Part shown: one piece after another, positions 1 through 7,484 of the stretch
Numbering within the stretch: position 1 is the first letter of the stretch
Layout of the letters: each line of letters begins with the position of its first letter
Source of the DNA: Gemmatimonadota bacterium
GTDB taxonomy: Bacteria; Latescibacterota; UBA2968; UBA8231
Length of the DNA stretch: 27,114 nt
Assembly: GCA_028875335.1 (NCBI GenBank)
Contig: JAPPEF010000151.1
Coordinates: 1 to 27,114 of the forward strand
Direction: 5' to 3'
Notes under the pieces: generated by a model
Told to the model about the DNA's origin: nothing
Seen by the model: only the letters and a program-made list of their open reading frames with translations
Databases searched by the model: none
Program-made: the position numbers and the translations under genes

Positions 1-333
1 GGAATCGCGATCGACTAAGAATACGCCGCTCTGGGTCGGATCGCCGCCGGCGCCGCCCCAGCGGTTCCAGAAGCGGGGTTTCTGGCCATCGACGTAGCCG
101 AGGTTGTGCAGGGAGGGTTCGCGCCAGAATTCCCAGTTTTCCAGCAGGTGAATGACGTTTTGATCTGGCTGCAAATAGAGCGGCTGGATCGCACCGTCGG
201 CGAAATCGACGAGGACTTGGAGGGAGTCGCGCTGGTCCCACGCCGCCCCACTACCGCCCAGTTGCCACTTTGCTACCTGAGCGTGACTGGGCGCGACGGC
301 GAGAACTAGGATTAAAGACCAAGCACTGCGCAT
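1..333 (-). CDS. Exported discoidin-type protein, N-terminal part (runs off left edge)
   Basis: The ATG at 333-331 opens an uninterrupted frame of 111 codons that leaves the window at base 1. A strong Shine-Dalgarno GGAGGT (344-349) lies about 10 nt upstream. The product starts with a Sec signal peptide (MRSAWSLILVLAVAPSHA, then Q). The mature part reads KWQLGGSGAAWDQRDSL, then an IQPLYL segment, then LGYVDGQKPRFWNRWGG. These match, in the same order, WQFGGSGGLAWSTSDSV, IQPIYL and VGYIDGQRPRAWKHGLG in the protein at 2941-4953, so this is a third member of that family. The last visible residues (VDRDS) fall where the paralog has VDGDSTTY, just before its discoidin-like segment. Surface or periplasmic location is inferred; the function is unknown. 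Confidence 0.85.
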   Translation of the reverse strand, partial: MRSAWSLILVLAVAPSHAQVAKWQLGGSGAAWDQRDSLQVLVDFADGAIQPLYLQPDQNVIHLLENWEFWREPSLHNLGYVDGQKPRFWNRWGGAGGDPTQSGVFLVDRDS

Positions 334-343
334 CGGGCACTGT

Positions 344-349
344 ACCTCC
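344..349 (-). promoter_or_regulatory. Ribosome binding site GGAGGT of the partial gene at 1-333
   Basis: A full GGAGGT on the minus strand sits 10 nt before the ATG at 333 and fixes that start. It shows this paralog can be translated independently of the gene upstream. Confidence 0.7.
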
Positions 350-400
350 GTCGAGGTGAAACGCTAGCGAGAAGATAACGCAAAAAAAGCTATGCGCCGA

Positions 401-570
401 ATTAAATAACTGATGTTATGCACGCGCCTTAGGTATGGGATGCTTCGCTGCGCTCAGCATGACAGGTGTTGTCGGTGTCATGCTGAGCGCAGCGAAGCGG
501 AGTCGAAGCATCTCTATCCTGCCAGCGCCTAGCATACGGTCAGGACGATGCGGAACATCAGTTAAATAAT
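401..570. repeat. Nested inverted-repeat element, MITE/REP-like
   Basis: The outer arms are 401-417 and 554-570. They share a perfect 10-bp inverted core (AACTGATGTT at 408-417, its complement at 554-563) and an AT-rich outer part matching at 5 of 7 positions. Inside lies a perfect 23-bp inverted repeat: 442-464 pairs with 476-498 across an 11-nt loop, core GCTTCGCTGCGCTCAGCATG. A further copy of CGAAGCATC at 504-512 can pair with 439-447. No target-site duplication or ORF is visible. It fills most of the 257-bp gap between two paralogous genes. The hairpin could also stop transcription leaving the gene at 591-2939, but no T-run follows it. The inner palindrome resembles interspersed REP-type sequences seen in many bacterial genomes. 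Confidence 0.7.
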
Positions 571-590
571 CACTGCTGGGATAGGAGGTG

Positions 591-2939
591 CTAATAGGCG
601 ACGGCGATGGTGCGCAGCATGGTATCGTCACCGGCGTCGGCACCGAGGTCGACGCGCAGGACATAGATGCCAGGCTCTACGACTGCGCCACTGGCTTGGG
701 TGCCGTCCCAAGTGAAGAGGCGGTGCAAACCCTCGGTGGTTGGGGCAAGGACGGCTACTTCGCGCCCGGCGAGGTCGAAGACATTCACGCGCGGCTCGCG
801 GCCTTCGACTTTGAGGACGATGAATCGCACCTCTAGCTGATCGTTGATGCCGTCGCCGTTGGGCGTGAGTGTCGGCGAGGAGATGAAGAAGTCGTCGATG
901 AGCTGGCTGCTGCTGGTCAGTTCAGGAAGCATGACGATATTGGCGCGGCGTGCTGTCGGTTCGACCGATTGCCAGAGGCCCGGATGCGCGCTGGAGCCTA
1001 AGTCCAACGCAAAGAGCGTGGCATTGCGCACTAAGCGGGTGGTAAAGTGGACGCGGACCGAATCGTCTCTGACTGGTTCGGGTAAAGCGATGAGCAGGGA
1101 GTCTCCGCGCAGGGAGGCCGACGTCGGCGAGACGGTTGCTGTGCTCTTCTCCACGCTCACGCTGGGCAGATTGAGCGGGCCCGGCAGGTCGAAGCGCATC
1201 AGGTCGAAGCCGACGTCAGAGGGGCCAGCGCTGGGCAACAGGGTATAGGTGAAGGCAGTCTCCTCGTTGGGTGGAGCACTGCGCGGCTCGACGCGCCCGC
1301 GAGCGCTTTGGAGTAGCGCGTCGTCGAATTCGATCGACAGCTCGTTGACTGTGGGCGCAACCTCGGGGTTGTCGGTGGCGAGAATCAGCTCCAGTTGCAC
1401 GAAGCGACGCGGGCTTTGCGATTTAAAGGTCTCGCCGGAAAACTGGTACACATTGCTCCAAGCGTCCCAGTCCTCGCCGACGACTAGCGCAGTGTCAATG
1501 GCACCGCGCAGCACTTTGGGCGAGCTGTTCCATTTTTCTTCGGTGATCTCTTCGCCGATCTTGTTGTGGAACGTAAAGACCGGTGCCAGCGCGTTGCCCG
1601 AACGCGAGCGCAGTTGCATTCTGGCTGCTGGAGGCAGATCGGCGTCCCAGTGCAGTGCCTTGATGACTTTGGGCCGCTCGTCGCCGGCGATCTGGCCGAG
1701 GTCAATAAAGCCGGAGCGCAGTGAGACTTGAGCGGGATAGCCCGGCGAGAACAGCATAAACTCGCCCCATTTGGATTCTTGCCAATCGCGGTCGGTCAGG
1801 CCGTGCCAGAACATATAGCGCATCCTGCGCGGCCTAAATTTATAGCGTATGCGATAGAGGCCATCCGCTTTGGGATTGACATGCGTGAGCAGGTTGCCGT
1901 AGTCGAGCGGCGCAGGTACGGGCAGGGAAGTGCCCACGCTGAGCGAGCCGTCCGAGACTAGGATGTTGTGACCTGGGCCAGCCGAGCCGCGGTGATGGCC
2001 CGCAGTGCCTTCAAAAGGTTGGAGTACGTAGAGGAACAGTTCATCGACGAAGAACACGGCCCCTAGATCGACGTAGAACCAGGTGCCGGCCTTCTCCCAA
2101 CCTTGGTCGCCGCGCCCAGAGGTGATGAGGTTGGTGGTGTTGATATCGGCGTCAAAGAGGTTATTTGGGGCCGCGGCTACGGTGCCGTTGAGGAAGGTGC
2201 CGCGCTCGGCAGTGCCGATACTGATATTGTCGCCCACAGTGAGTATTTCGACTTCGGCGAGTGCCGCATCTGGGCTCTGGTCTTCGACGACGATACTGAT
2301 GTACTGAATCACTTGGTAGCGGTTTTCAAAGGTTCGATCAATGGCCATGTCTGGATCGACCGTCAGGACGGTGTCGGCGGCCGGATACTCGAGGGGAATG
2401 GTCAGAGAAGTGGCGCGGTTGGGTAGGGTGGTGCGATAGACCGGCTCGTATTTGAAGACATCGGCCGTGGCTTGGATGCGCGCACCGGTGGTGCCATAGA
2501 CGGTGAACTGCTGCAGCGGTCGGGCACCTTCTTGGTCGGGGAAGATCAGGCGAATGTGGCGGGCGAGCACGGCGCGGCCCAAATCGATATCGAGGAACCA
2601 ATTTTTGAGTTCGTCAGCCGGGTCGGGCTGCCAGAAGGTCGCGGGATCGCCGTCAATGGCGTTTGCGGATGTCGCACTGCCGCTGCCGACCTGCCAGATT
2701 CCGCCTACCACTTCGCCGCGTTTTTGAGTGGAATGGGTGAAGAGATGGGCGTCGCGGATGGCATCCACTTCCTTGCGGTATTTGGTCAGGCGCAGTACGC
2801 CCTCTGCATCCACCTGTACCAACCCGGCAGGCATGGTCCAGCTTTGCCATTTTTCTGCGCTGTCGAAACTCAGCATTTCAGCCCAGCCGGGAATAGCCGA
2901 CAAGGCGAGCCAAGCTGTAAAGGCAACGAGGAAGCGCAT
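591..2939 (-). CDS. Exported discoidin (F5/8 type C)-like protein with CHU_C/FlgD-type C-terminus
   Basis: A predicted 782-residue exported protein. The frame is open up to 3095, but the ATG at 2939 is chosen because a clean signal peptide follows (MRFLVAFTAWLALSAIPGWA) and it lies one base after the stop of the gene upstream, which suggests translational coupling. Residues about 93-121 (AIDGDPATFW ... WFLDIDLG) and about 259-293 (NLFDADINTT ... WFYVDLG) look like the starts of two F5/8 type C (discoidin) beta-sandwiches, which in known proteins bind glycans or lipids. The last 100 residues contain LTPNGDGINDQLEV, VFDLAGREVAVL and WDGTQASGAVVEPGIYVL, the pattern of gliding-motility CHU_C/FlgD-like C-terminal domains, and end in IAVAY. 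It is co-directional with and related to 2941-4953. Surface attachment or cargo of a type IX-like system is inference. Confidence 0.85.
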   Translation of the reverse strand: MRFLVAFTAWLALSAIPGWAEMLSFDSAEKWQSWTMPAGLVQVDAEGVLRLTKYRKEVDAIRDAHLFTHSTQKRGEVVGGIWQVGSGSATSANAIDGDPATFWQPDPADELKNWFLDIDLGRAVLARHIRLIFPDQEGARPLQQFTVYGTTGARIQATADVFKYEPVYRTTLPNRATSLTIPLEYPAADTVLTVDPDMAIDRTFENRYQVIQYISIVVEDQSPDAALAEVEILTVGDNISIGTAERGTFLNGTVAAAPNNLFDADINTTNLITSGRGDQGWEKAGTWFYVDLGAVFFVDELFLYVLQPFEGTAGHHRGSAGPGHNILVSDGSLSVGTSLPVPAPLDYGNLLTHVNPKADGLYRIRYKFRPRRMRYMFWHGLTDRDWQESKWGEFMLFSPGYPAQVSLRSGFIDLGQIAGDERPKVIKALHWDADLPPAARMQLRSRSGNALAPVFTFHNKIGEEITEEKWNSSPKVLRGAIDTALVVGEDWDAWSNVYQFSGETFKSQSPRRFVQLELILATDNPEVAPTVNELSIEFDDALLQSARGRVEPRSAPPNEETAFTYTLLPSAGPSDVGFDLMRFDLPGPLNLPSVSVEKSTATVSPTSASLRGDSLLIALPEPVRDDSVRVHFTTRLVRNATLFALDLGSSAHPGLWQSVEPTARRANIVMLPELTSSSQLIDDFFISSPTLTPNGDGINDQLEVRFIVLKVEGREPRVNVFDLAGREVAVLAPTTEGLHRLFTWDGTQASGAVVEPGIYVLRVDLGADAGDDTMLRTIAVAY

Positions 2940-2940
2940 T

Positions 2941-4953
2941 TTAGTAGGCGATGCCCAGCGGGCGCAGCAGGCGATCGCTGATCTCGTCAGATTGCAGCGC
3001 CACTTCGAGCAGGTAGAGGCCGGGCGGCAGGAGTTGTCCCTGCGCGTCTCGTCCGTCCCAGCGAAGGTGCTGCGGTCCAGCAGCCTGCGGCGCAAACGAT
3101 AGGCGTGCGACTTGCCGGCCGTCCAGAGAATACGCTCGTAGTTCGACGGGTACGCTAGCAGGTAGGCGGAAGAGGGAATAAGAAACTTGGACTAGGTCGT
3201 TTACACGGTCGCCGTTGGGGGTCAAAACCGGCGTTGAAAAGCGCAGGTTCTGGATGGCGTTGACGGAGCCGGTCTTTGCACTCAGTACGCGCAAGCTATT
3301 GGTAGATACGGCAGTCGTGGCATCGCCGCCCCGAATAGGTTGGGGCAGGCGTTCGGTAGTTGTGTCGATAGCCTCTCCTTCGAAGGTCGTGGCGAAGACG
3401 AAGACATCGGTCGTGAACTCGATGCGGATGGGCGCGTTGTTGGCGGCGTGGACCCGCTCGGGCAACTCGATGCGGAATTCGTCGTCGTTGATCTCGACCC
3501 GGCGGGGCTCGACAGGCACCAATGGGTCGCCCATTGCCAGCGTCTGAAGGTGGACTCGGCTACCGGTGCGGATGCGCAGCGCGTCGAAGCCCGACTCGGA
3601 GGCAGCAAAGTCGGCGCGAATATCGTAGCTGAAGCTCGTCGCCTGCCCTAGGGCCACTTCGGTGAAACCGCTCGGTTGCGGGTCGTCGAGGCGGGCTACT
3701 TCGCCGACGATCTGGCGCGCTAGGAGGGGTGCCTGCTCGACCCACAGCGAATCTAGGCGCGTAAAGGCGTCGAAATCCGCGCTATCGAGGGTGATTTTGA
3801 CTTGGATATGGGAGCCACTGTGCAGGTTGAGTGGTTGGCCAGACGCGGAGAAGGCGGGCGACCAGAAGGTCCAGTGGTCCTCGTCGTAGGCCACGGACGC
3901 GCGGACCCCAGGCCGCTCGCCGGCGACGTAGCCATAGCCTTTCGACTCCTTGAGTTCAAACTCGTAGCGCTGGCGCGAGACTTCAACCTCGCGGCCCTTG
4001 TCGTCGAATTCGCGGTAGATGTTTGGGTCTTGATCCCTACCGGTGCGCACTTCGACGCGCAACCCAACAGCCGCTTCAGGGGCTGGGACCAAGGTGCTGT
4101 TCACCATCCGCATGGAGGTCGCCGACCAGAACAGCCGGCCAAAGTTCACTTCCGCGCCCAGATCGATAATTTTGGATAGATATAGCACGCGCTGCGGAAC
4201 TCCACGGGCGTAGAGTTCAAAGTCGCCGATGGTGCCTGGCCGCGCTTGACCCGACAGCGAATTTTCTTGGACGACCAAGGTCGGATCGAGTACGGACTCG
4301 TTGCGCCGCCAGCGGATGAAGCGGACGTATTGACGGGGCAGGTCGATATGCACGGTGGGAGACAGGTTTTCGGCGACGTCGGCGATAAGCGGGCCGATGC
4401 GCGCGTAGCTGTTGTGCCCATGCCATTCGGGATCGGCTTCGGTGGCAACGCTCACTTCAAAGGCGGGCACCGCATCGTCGGCCAGTGGGGTGCCATCCGA
4501 GCGGAACCCACGCGGTGGCGTGAAAAAGCCGAAGCGGGTGGCTGGGACAGGCACTGCCACGTCAAAGGTAAACCAGTCGAAGTTCCGCAGGTCCGAAGAC
4601 GGGGGGTTGTAGGTGGTGCTGTCGCCATCGACTAGGTACGTGGCATTGTGTACGGTTCGCGAGTCGCCCAAGCCGTGCTTCCAAGCGCGGGGCCGCTGGC
4701 CATCGATGTAGCCGACTTCGCGGGGAAATTTCCACGGAGACCAGTTGTCGAGGTGAGAAAAGACGGTTTGGGCAGAAGTCAGGTAGATGGGCTGGATGGA
4801 CCCAGGAGCGGAATCGAAGTCGATGAAGATGCGCACCGAATCGCTCGTCGACCATGCAAGGCCGCCGCTGCCGCCGAACTGCCAGGTACTTATTTGCGCC
4901 GACAGAACGCTGGGTAGCAAGAGTGGGGAGAGTATGGCAAGGATGCGGCGCAT
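2941..4953 (-). CDS. Exported discoidin-like protein with CHU_C/FlgD-type C-terminus (paralog)
   Basis: A 670-residue paralog of its neighbours. The signal peptide is MRRILAILSPLLLPSVLSA followed by Q. The mature N-terminus (WQFGGSGGLAWS, IQPIYL, YIDGQRPRAWKHG) matches the partial gene at 1-333. Residues about 107-145 (LVDGDSTTYNPP ... FDWFTFDVAVPVPATRFGFF) fit the start of an F5/8 type C-like domain. The C-terminal 100 residues carry LTPNGDRVNDLVQV, AYSLDGRQVARL and RWDGRDAQGQLLPPGLYLLEV and end in LGIAY, almost the same tail as the gene downstream. No good Shine-Dalgarno was seen upstream of the ATG. It appears to be the first gene of a two-gene unit with 591-2939. Catalytic residues are not recognisable; a ligand-binding or structural surface role is likely. 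Confidence 0.85.
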   Translation of the reverse strand: MRRILAILSPLLLPSVLSAQISTWQFGGSGGLAWSTSDSVRIFIDFDSAPGSIQPIYLTSAQTVFSHLDNWSPWKFPREVGYIDGQRPRAWKHGLGDSRTVHNATYLVDGDSTTYNPPSSDLRNFDWFTFDVAVPVPATRFGFFTPPRGFRSDGTPLADDAVPAFEVSVATEADPEWHGHNSYARIGPLIADVAENLSPTVHIDLPRQYVRFIRWRRNESVLDPTLVVQENSLSGQARPGTIGDFELYARGVPQRVLYLSKIIDLGAEVNFGRLFWSATSMRMVNSTLVPAPEAAVGLRVEVRTGRDQDPNIYREFDDKGREVEVSRQRYEFELKESKGYGYVAGERPGVRASVAYDEDHWTFWSPAFSASGQPLNLHSGSHIQVKITLDSADFDAFTRLDSLWVEQAPLLARQIVGEVARLDDPQPSGFTEVALGQATSFSYDIRADFAASESGFDALRIRTGSRVHLQTLAMGDPLVPVEPRRVEINDDEFRIELPERVHAANNAPIRIEFTTDVFVFATTFEGEAIDTTTERLPQPIRGGDATTAVSTNSLRVLSAKTGSVNAIQNLRFSTPVLTPNGDRVNDLVQVSYSLFRLPASVPVELRAYSLDGRQVARLSFAPQAAGPQHLRWDGRDAQGQLLPPGLYLLEVALQSDEISDRLLRPLGIAY

Positions 4954-5025
4954 GGGCAGGACTCATGGGAGACAGGTATCTACAGAAGATTAGATACGCA
5001 AAATCGGTCGTCTGAGCAAGCGACC

Positions 5026-6246
5026 CTAGGCCTCGAATGGCACCAGCCAATCCTCCTCGATCCCCAAGTCGAAACCCGGTCCGCGCGGCACAAATTCCAG
5101 ATAGCTGTCTTTGGGCACCAGTGCCCCTGGCTCGGCTACTTCCTCCAGTGGAATTCCCGGATCTGAGCCGATGTAGTATTCGCCCCAAGGCGTGTTGGGC
5201 ATTGCCCAAGTCAAGTGCTGGCCATAGGGGTCGCGCCCGCCGCCGTGGAGGCAGACTTCAAGGCCGGCGGCCTCGGCCATGTGGCAGATCTTGATACAGG
5301 CGGTCAGCCCGCCGACCCAGTGGATATCGGGTTGCAGCACGTCGAGGGCGCGGTGCTCGATCATCTGTTGGTAGGGGTAGTGGGTGTAGAAGTGTTCGCC
5401 ACTGGCCAGCGTTTGCCAGGGCAGGCACTCTTTGAGTTTGATGTGACTTTTGACGTCTTCGGGAATCAGGCACTCCTCCAGCCAGCGCAACTTGTAGGGT
5501 CTGAGGCGCTCGGCTAGGCGGACGCTGTATTCGACGTCAAAGGCCATGTAGCAGTCGAGCATGAGATCGCAATCGTCGCCGATCAACTCGCGGACTTCGG
5601 CAACTCGCCGCTCGTTTTGGTCTAGGCCCCACAGGCCATCGGCGGGGCCGTATTGGCAGGGGAGTTTGAAGGCTTTGAAACCCAGTTCGCGGTACCAATC
5701 GACGTCGTCGCCGGTGGCGTAGGTGAAAATTCGCTCGCGGGCCGGGCCGCCGATGAGTTGGTACACGGGCTTTTGTTGCAGCTTGCCGGCCAGATCCCAC
5801 AGCGCTAGGTCCACGGAGCTGATTGCGACGGTGGCGATGCCGACGGTGCCGAAGGGTTTGGAGACGCGGAACATCATGTCCCACAGCTTGTCGATGGCTA
5901 GGCAGTCCTCGCCTATGAGGATGTGGGCGAAGGCATCTTCGATTACAGCGGCAGTAGGCCGACCAGCCGCCGTGCCCAAGCCCCAAGTGCCGTCCTCGGC
6001 TGTGACTTTGACTGCGAAGCCGGGCCATTGGCGGGCACCGTAGAGTTGACGCCGGGGCTTGAAACGCGGGAAGCGCGACATCGGGTTGGCTACTTCAATT
6101 TCGGTGGGCCAAGCCTTGCGGCGGGGTTGGCTCTGCTGGGCAGGGGCCGTTGAGGCAGAAAGCGTCGATCCAGCTTGGGAACGGGCGCGGAGCGAAGGGC
6201 CGTCGGGGCGCTGGATGCGGACTAGGTCGATGGATTTGATTTTCAT
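5026..6246 (-). CDS. Enolase-superfamily dehydratase, L-rhamnonate dehydratase-like
   Basis: A 406-residue mandelate racemase/muconate lactonizing enzyme-type protein, full length for the family. The closest family I recognise is L-rhamnonate dehydratase (RhmD), which removes water from L-rhamnonate to give 2-keto-3-deoxy-L-rhamnonate. The three Mg2+ ligands are visible as D231 (LMLDCYM), E257 (WLEECL) and E284 (SGEHF). The catalytic base of RhmD aligns with H334 (CLHGGG), and the RhmD substrate arginine with R66 (PRRQLYG). The enzyme lacks the KxK motif of muconate cycloisomerases, as RhmD does. Oddly, the N-terminal capping region (residues 17-50) is a Ser/Ala/Gln-rich stretch without the histidine that RhmD uses for substrate contact, so the actual acid sugar may differ. 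No kinase or aldolase of a rhamnose pathway is adjacent. It is a single minus-strand gene, probably cytosolic. Confidence 0.85.
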   Translation of the reverse strand: MKIKSIDLVRIQRPDGPSLRARSQAGSTLSASTAPAQQSQPRRKAWPTEIEVANPMSRFPRFKPRRQLYGARQWPGFAVKVTAEDGTWGLGTAAGRPTAAVIEDAFAHILIGEDCLAIDKLWDMMFRVSKPFGTVGIATVAISSVDLALWDLAGKLQQKPVYQLIGGPARERIFTYATGDDVDWYRELGFKAFKLPCQYGPADGLWGLDQNERRVAEVRELIGDDCDLMLDCYMAFDVEYSVRLAERLRPYKLRWLEECLIPEDVKSHIKLKECLPWQTLASGEHFYTHYPYQQMIEHRALDVLQPDIHWVGGLTACIKICHMAEAAGLEVCLHGGGRDPYGQHLTWAMPNTPWGEYYIGSDPGIPLEEVAEPGALVPKDSYLEFVPRGPGFDLGIEEDWLVPFEA

Positions 6247-6341
6247 TTCTTTATGATGCCTTAGAGCTAAATTTCCGTGAATGTATCCATAATGTTAGTA
6301 TAGAACAATCTTGAAACCCTGCGAAAGGAAGGATTGATCCT

Positions 6342-6548
6342 ATGAGCGGACGCCGTCTCTTTAGTGAGTTGACCAAAGATTTCACGCCGGAGCGCCGTCA
6401 GCGCATTGAGGCGAAAAAGGCCGAGTTGCGGGCCGCCATGCCGCTACACGAGCTACGGCAGGCACAGGTTATGACCCAGAAGGTGCTGGGTCATACCTTG
6501 GTGGTGAACCAACCTGACAACAACGAAGATATTCAGGATGATGTATAG
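6342..6548 (+). pseudogene. Truncated HTH (XRE-type) antitoxin remnant
   Basis: The ORF encodes 68 residues beginning MSGRRLFSELTKDF and continuing PERRQRIEAKKAELRAAM, then HELRQAQVMTQKVLGHTL and VVNQP. This is the start of a known family of small XRE-type antitoxins of about 95-105 residues, in which VNQP is normally followed by the recognition helix (about AISKLERR.DMY) and a C-terminal tail. Here NQP runs into DNNEDIQDDV and a stop, so the recognition helix and tail are lost. In the +2 frame just downstream the sequence reads KIFRMMYRT, a possible degenerate trace of the lost KLxxRxxMYxxT segment. It has an AAGGA-type RBS just upstream. No toxin gene is adjacent on the same strand. Likely non-functional as a DNA-binding antitoxin. 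Confidence 0.6.
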
Positions 6549-6585
6549 GACAGTCCCCTCAGCGCATTTAGATTCACGAGGCAGA

Positions 6586-7059
6586 TCAGTCCTTCCTGAG
6601 TTCAAGCAAAACATAGACTGCGAAGGCTCGCCGATACTTGACGGGCACTTTCTGAAAGCGACTGAGGATATCCTCCGCTTCATCTATATCTTCGAGAACT
6701 TCGGATTTATAAGAAACCTCATCCGGGTCGTAATCCGCACGATGGCGTTTATCCTGCATTTCGACGAACATACCCGCAAAGTCCTGAATATCATTCGGAA
6801 AACTCTTGATCCGTTACTGGTGTTCGCATCGAGATCGGGTCGTTCTGTGCTGCAACGCCCGATATGCCTGACGCCACGCGAACTTGCTTCGGTCGGCCCC
6901 TCGGCCCCCGACAACCGTGTCTGCACAAGTTCGTGCCAAGCAATGAAACAGTGCGTAATAGATCGTGCTGATGGCCCGGCGAAGGCTCGCCTGCCGGGGC
7001 TTGCCACTCTTAGCCCGCGCCAAGTCTCTCGCCGTCTCAATAAGATCGGAAGGCTTCAA
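6586..7059 (-). pseudogene. HEPN-domain protein interrupted by one in-frame stop
   Basis: Read from the ATG at 7059 to the stop at 6586, the frame encodes a recognisable HEPN-domain protein of about 157 codons with a single TAA at 6816-6814. The first part (81 aa) has the HEPN pattern RRAISTIYYALFHCLA and YRALQH. The second part continues without frame change as SFPNDIQDF, MFVEMQDKRHRADYDP and EDILSRF. Both halves match one continuous family of about 155 residues, so this is a nonsense change rather than two genes. HEPN proteins are often RNases or toxins in abortive-infection and toxin-antitoxin modules. The start overlaps the end of the partner gene at 7037-7336 by 23 bp, implying one operon. 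Possible causes are real inactivation (of a toxin, for example) or a sequencing error. An internal ATG at 6771 could give a C-terminal fragment. Confidence 0.75.
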
Positions 7060-7336
7060 GGTCGCGGTCCCGCAGTTCGGATTTGGCGATAAATGAGATA
7101 ACCGGGAACGCTTCCGTGCCCACCTCCGCGAGTTTGGGGCGCAGGTGACGTATCAGGCCAGAGGTTCGCTGAGCACCGAGGCGGTCCTCGTTGAAGATAG
7201 CTTTGATAACAAGGATCTCGTCGCCGTATTCATTGAAGTCCGGTCTTACCGCAATCAGTTCAAACACGTCACCGCATCGTTCTCTCAAAGTCTCTTCGAT
7301 AACGTCTTTGACTCTTGGCAAGTCATGTTCCGTCAT
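7037..7336 (-). CDS. Small conserved partner of the HEPN protein, candidate antitoxin
   Basis: A 99-residue protein beginning MTEHDLPRVKDVIEETLRER, with PDFNEYGDEILVIKAIF in the middle and TSGLIRHLRPKLAEVG near the end. I have a recollection of similar proteins next to HEPN genes but cannot name the family. It lacks the GSxxxG...DxD motif of MNT nucleotidyltransferase antitoxins, so it is not the classical HEPN/MNT partner. The start is supported by AAGGAG (7343-7348) six nt upstream. It overlaps the HEPN start by 23 bp and is the promoter-proximal gene. A role in neutralising or assisting the HEPN protein is inferred only from gene order. The frame is intact although its partner is broken. 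Confidence 0.65.
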   Translation of the reverse strand: MTEHDLPRVKDVIEETLRERCGDVFELIAVRPDFNEYGDEILVIKAIFNEDRLGAQRTSGLIRHLRPKLAEVGTEAFPVISFIAKSELRDRDLEAFRSY

Positions 7337-7484
7337 TGCCTGCTCCTTTCGCTTATAGCCAGCCCCAAGTGAGCGACCGCGATCGATTTTCGTCTCAAAA
7401 ATAATGAACTCCCAATAGCTTCTGATAGCATAATGAAGTCTTAGACTAAAACAAGGCTTGGCGGCCTAGCTCCGTTCAATTTTT

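Noticed and set aside
15..251. 78-residue minus-strand open frame at the left edge
   Set aside because: It is in a different frame from the real partial gene (1-333), which has a signal peptide, a strong RBS and a clear paralog.
6586..7059. Frameshift in the HEPN gene
   Set aside because: The start codons of both halves are 288 bp apart, a multiple of three, so the break is one in-frame stop and not a shift.
6538..7092. 184-residue plus-strand open frame
   Set aside because: It is antisense to the HEPN pseudogene, whose family similarity is clear, and encodes no recognisable protein.
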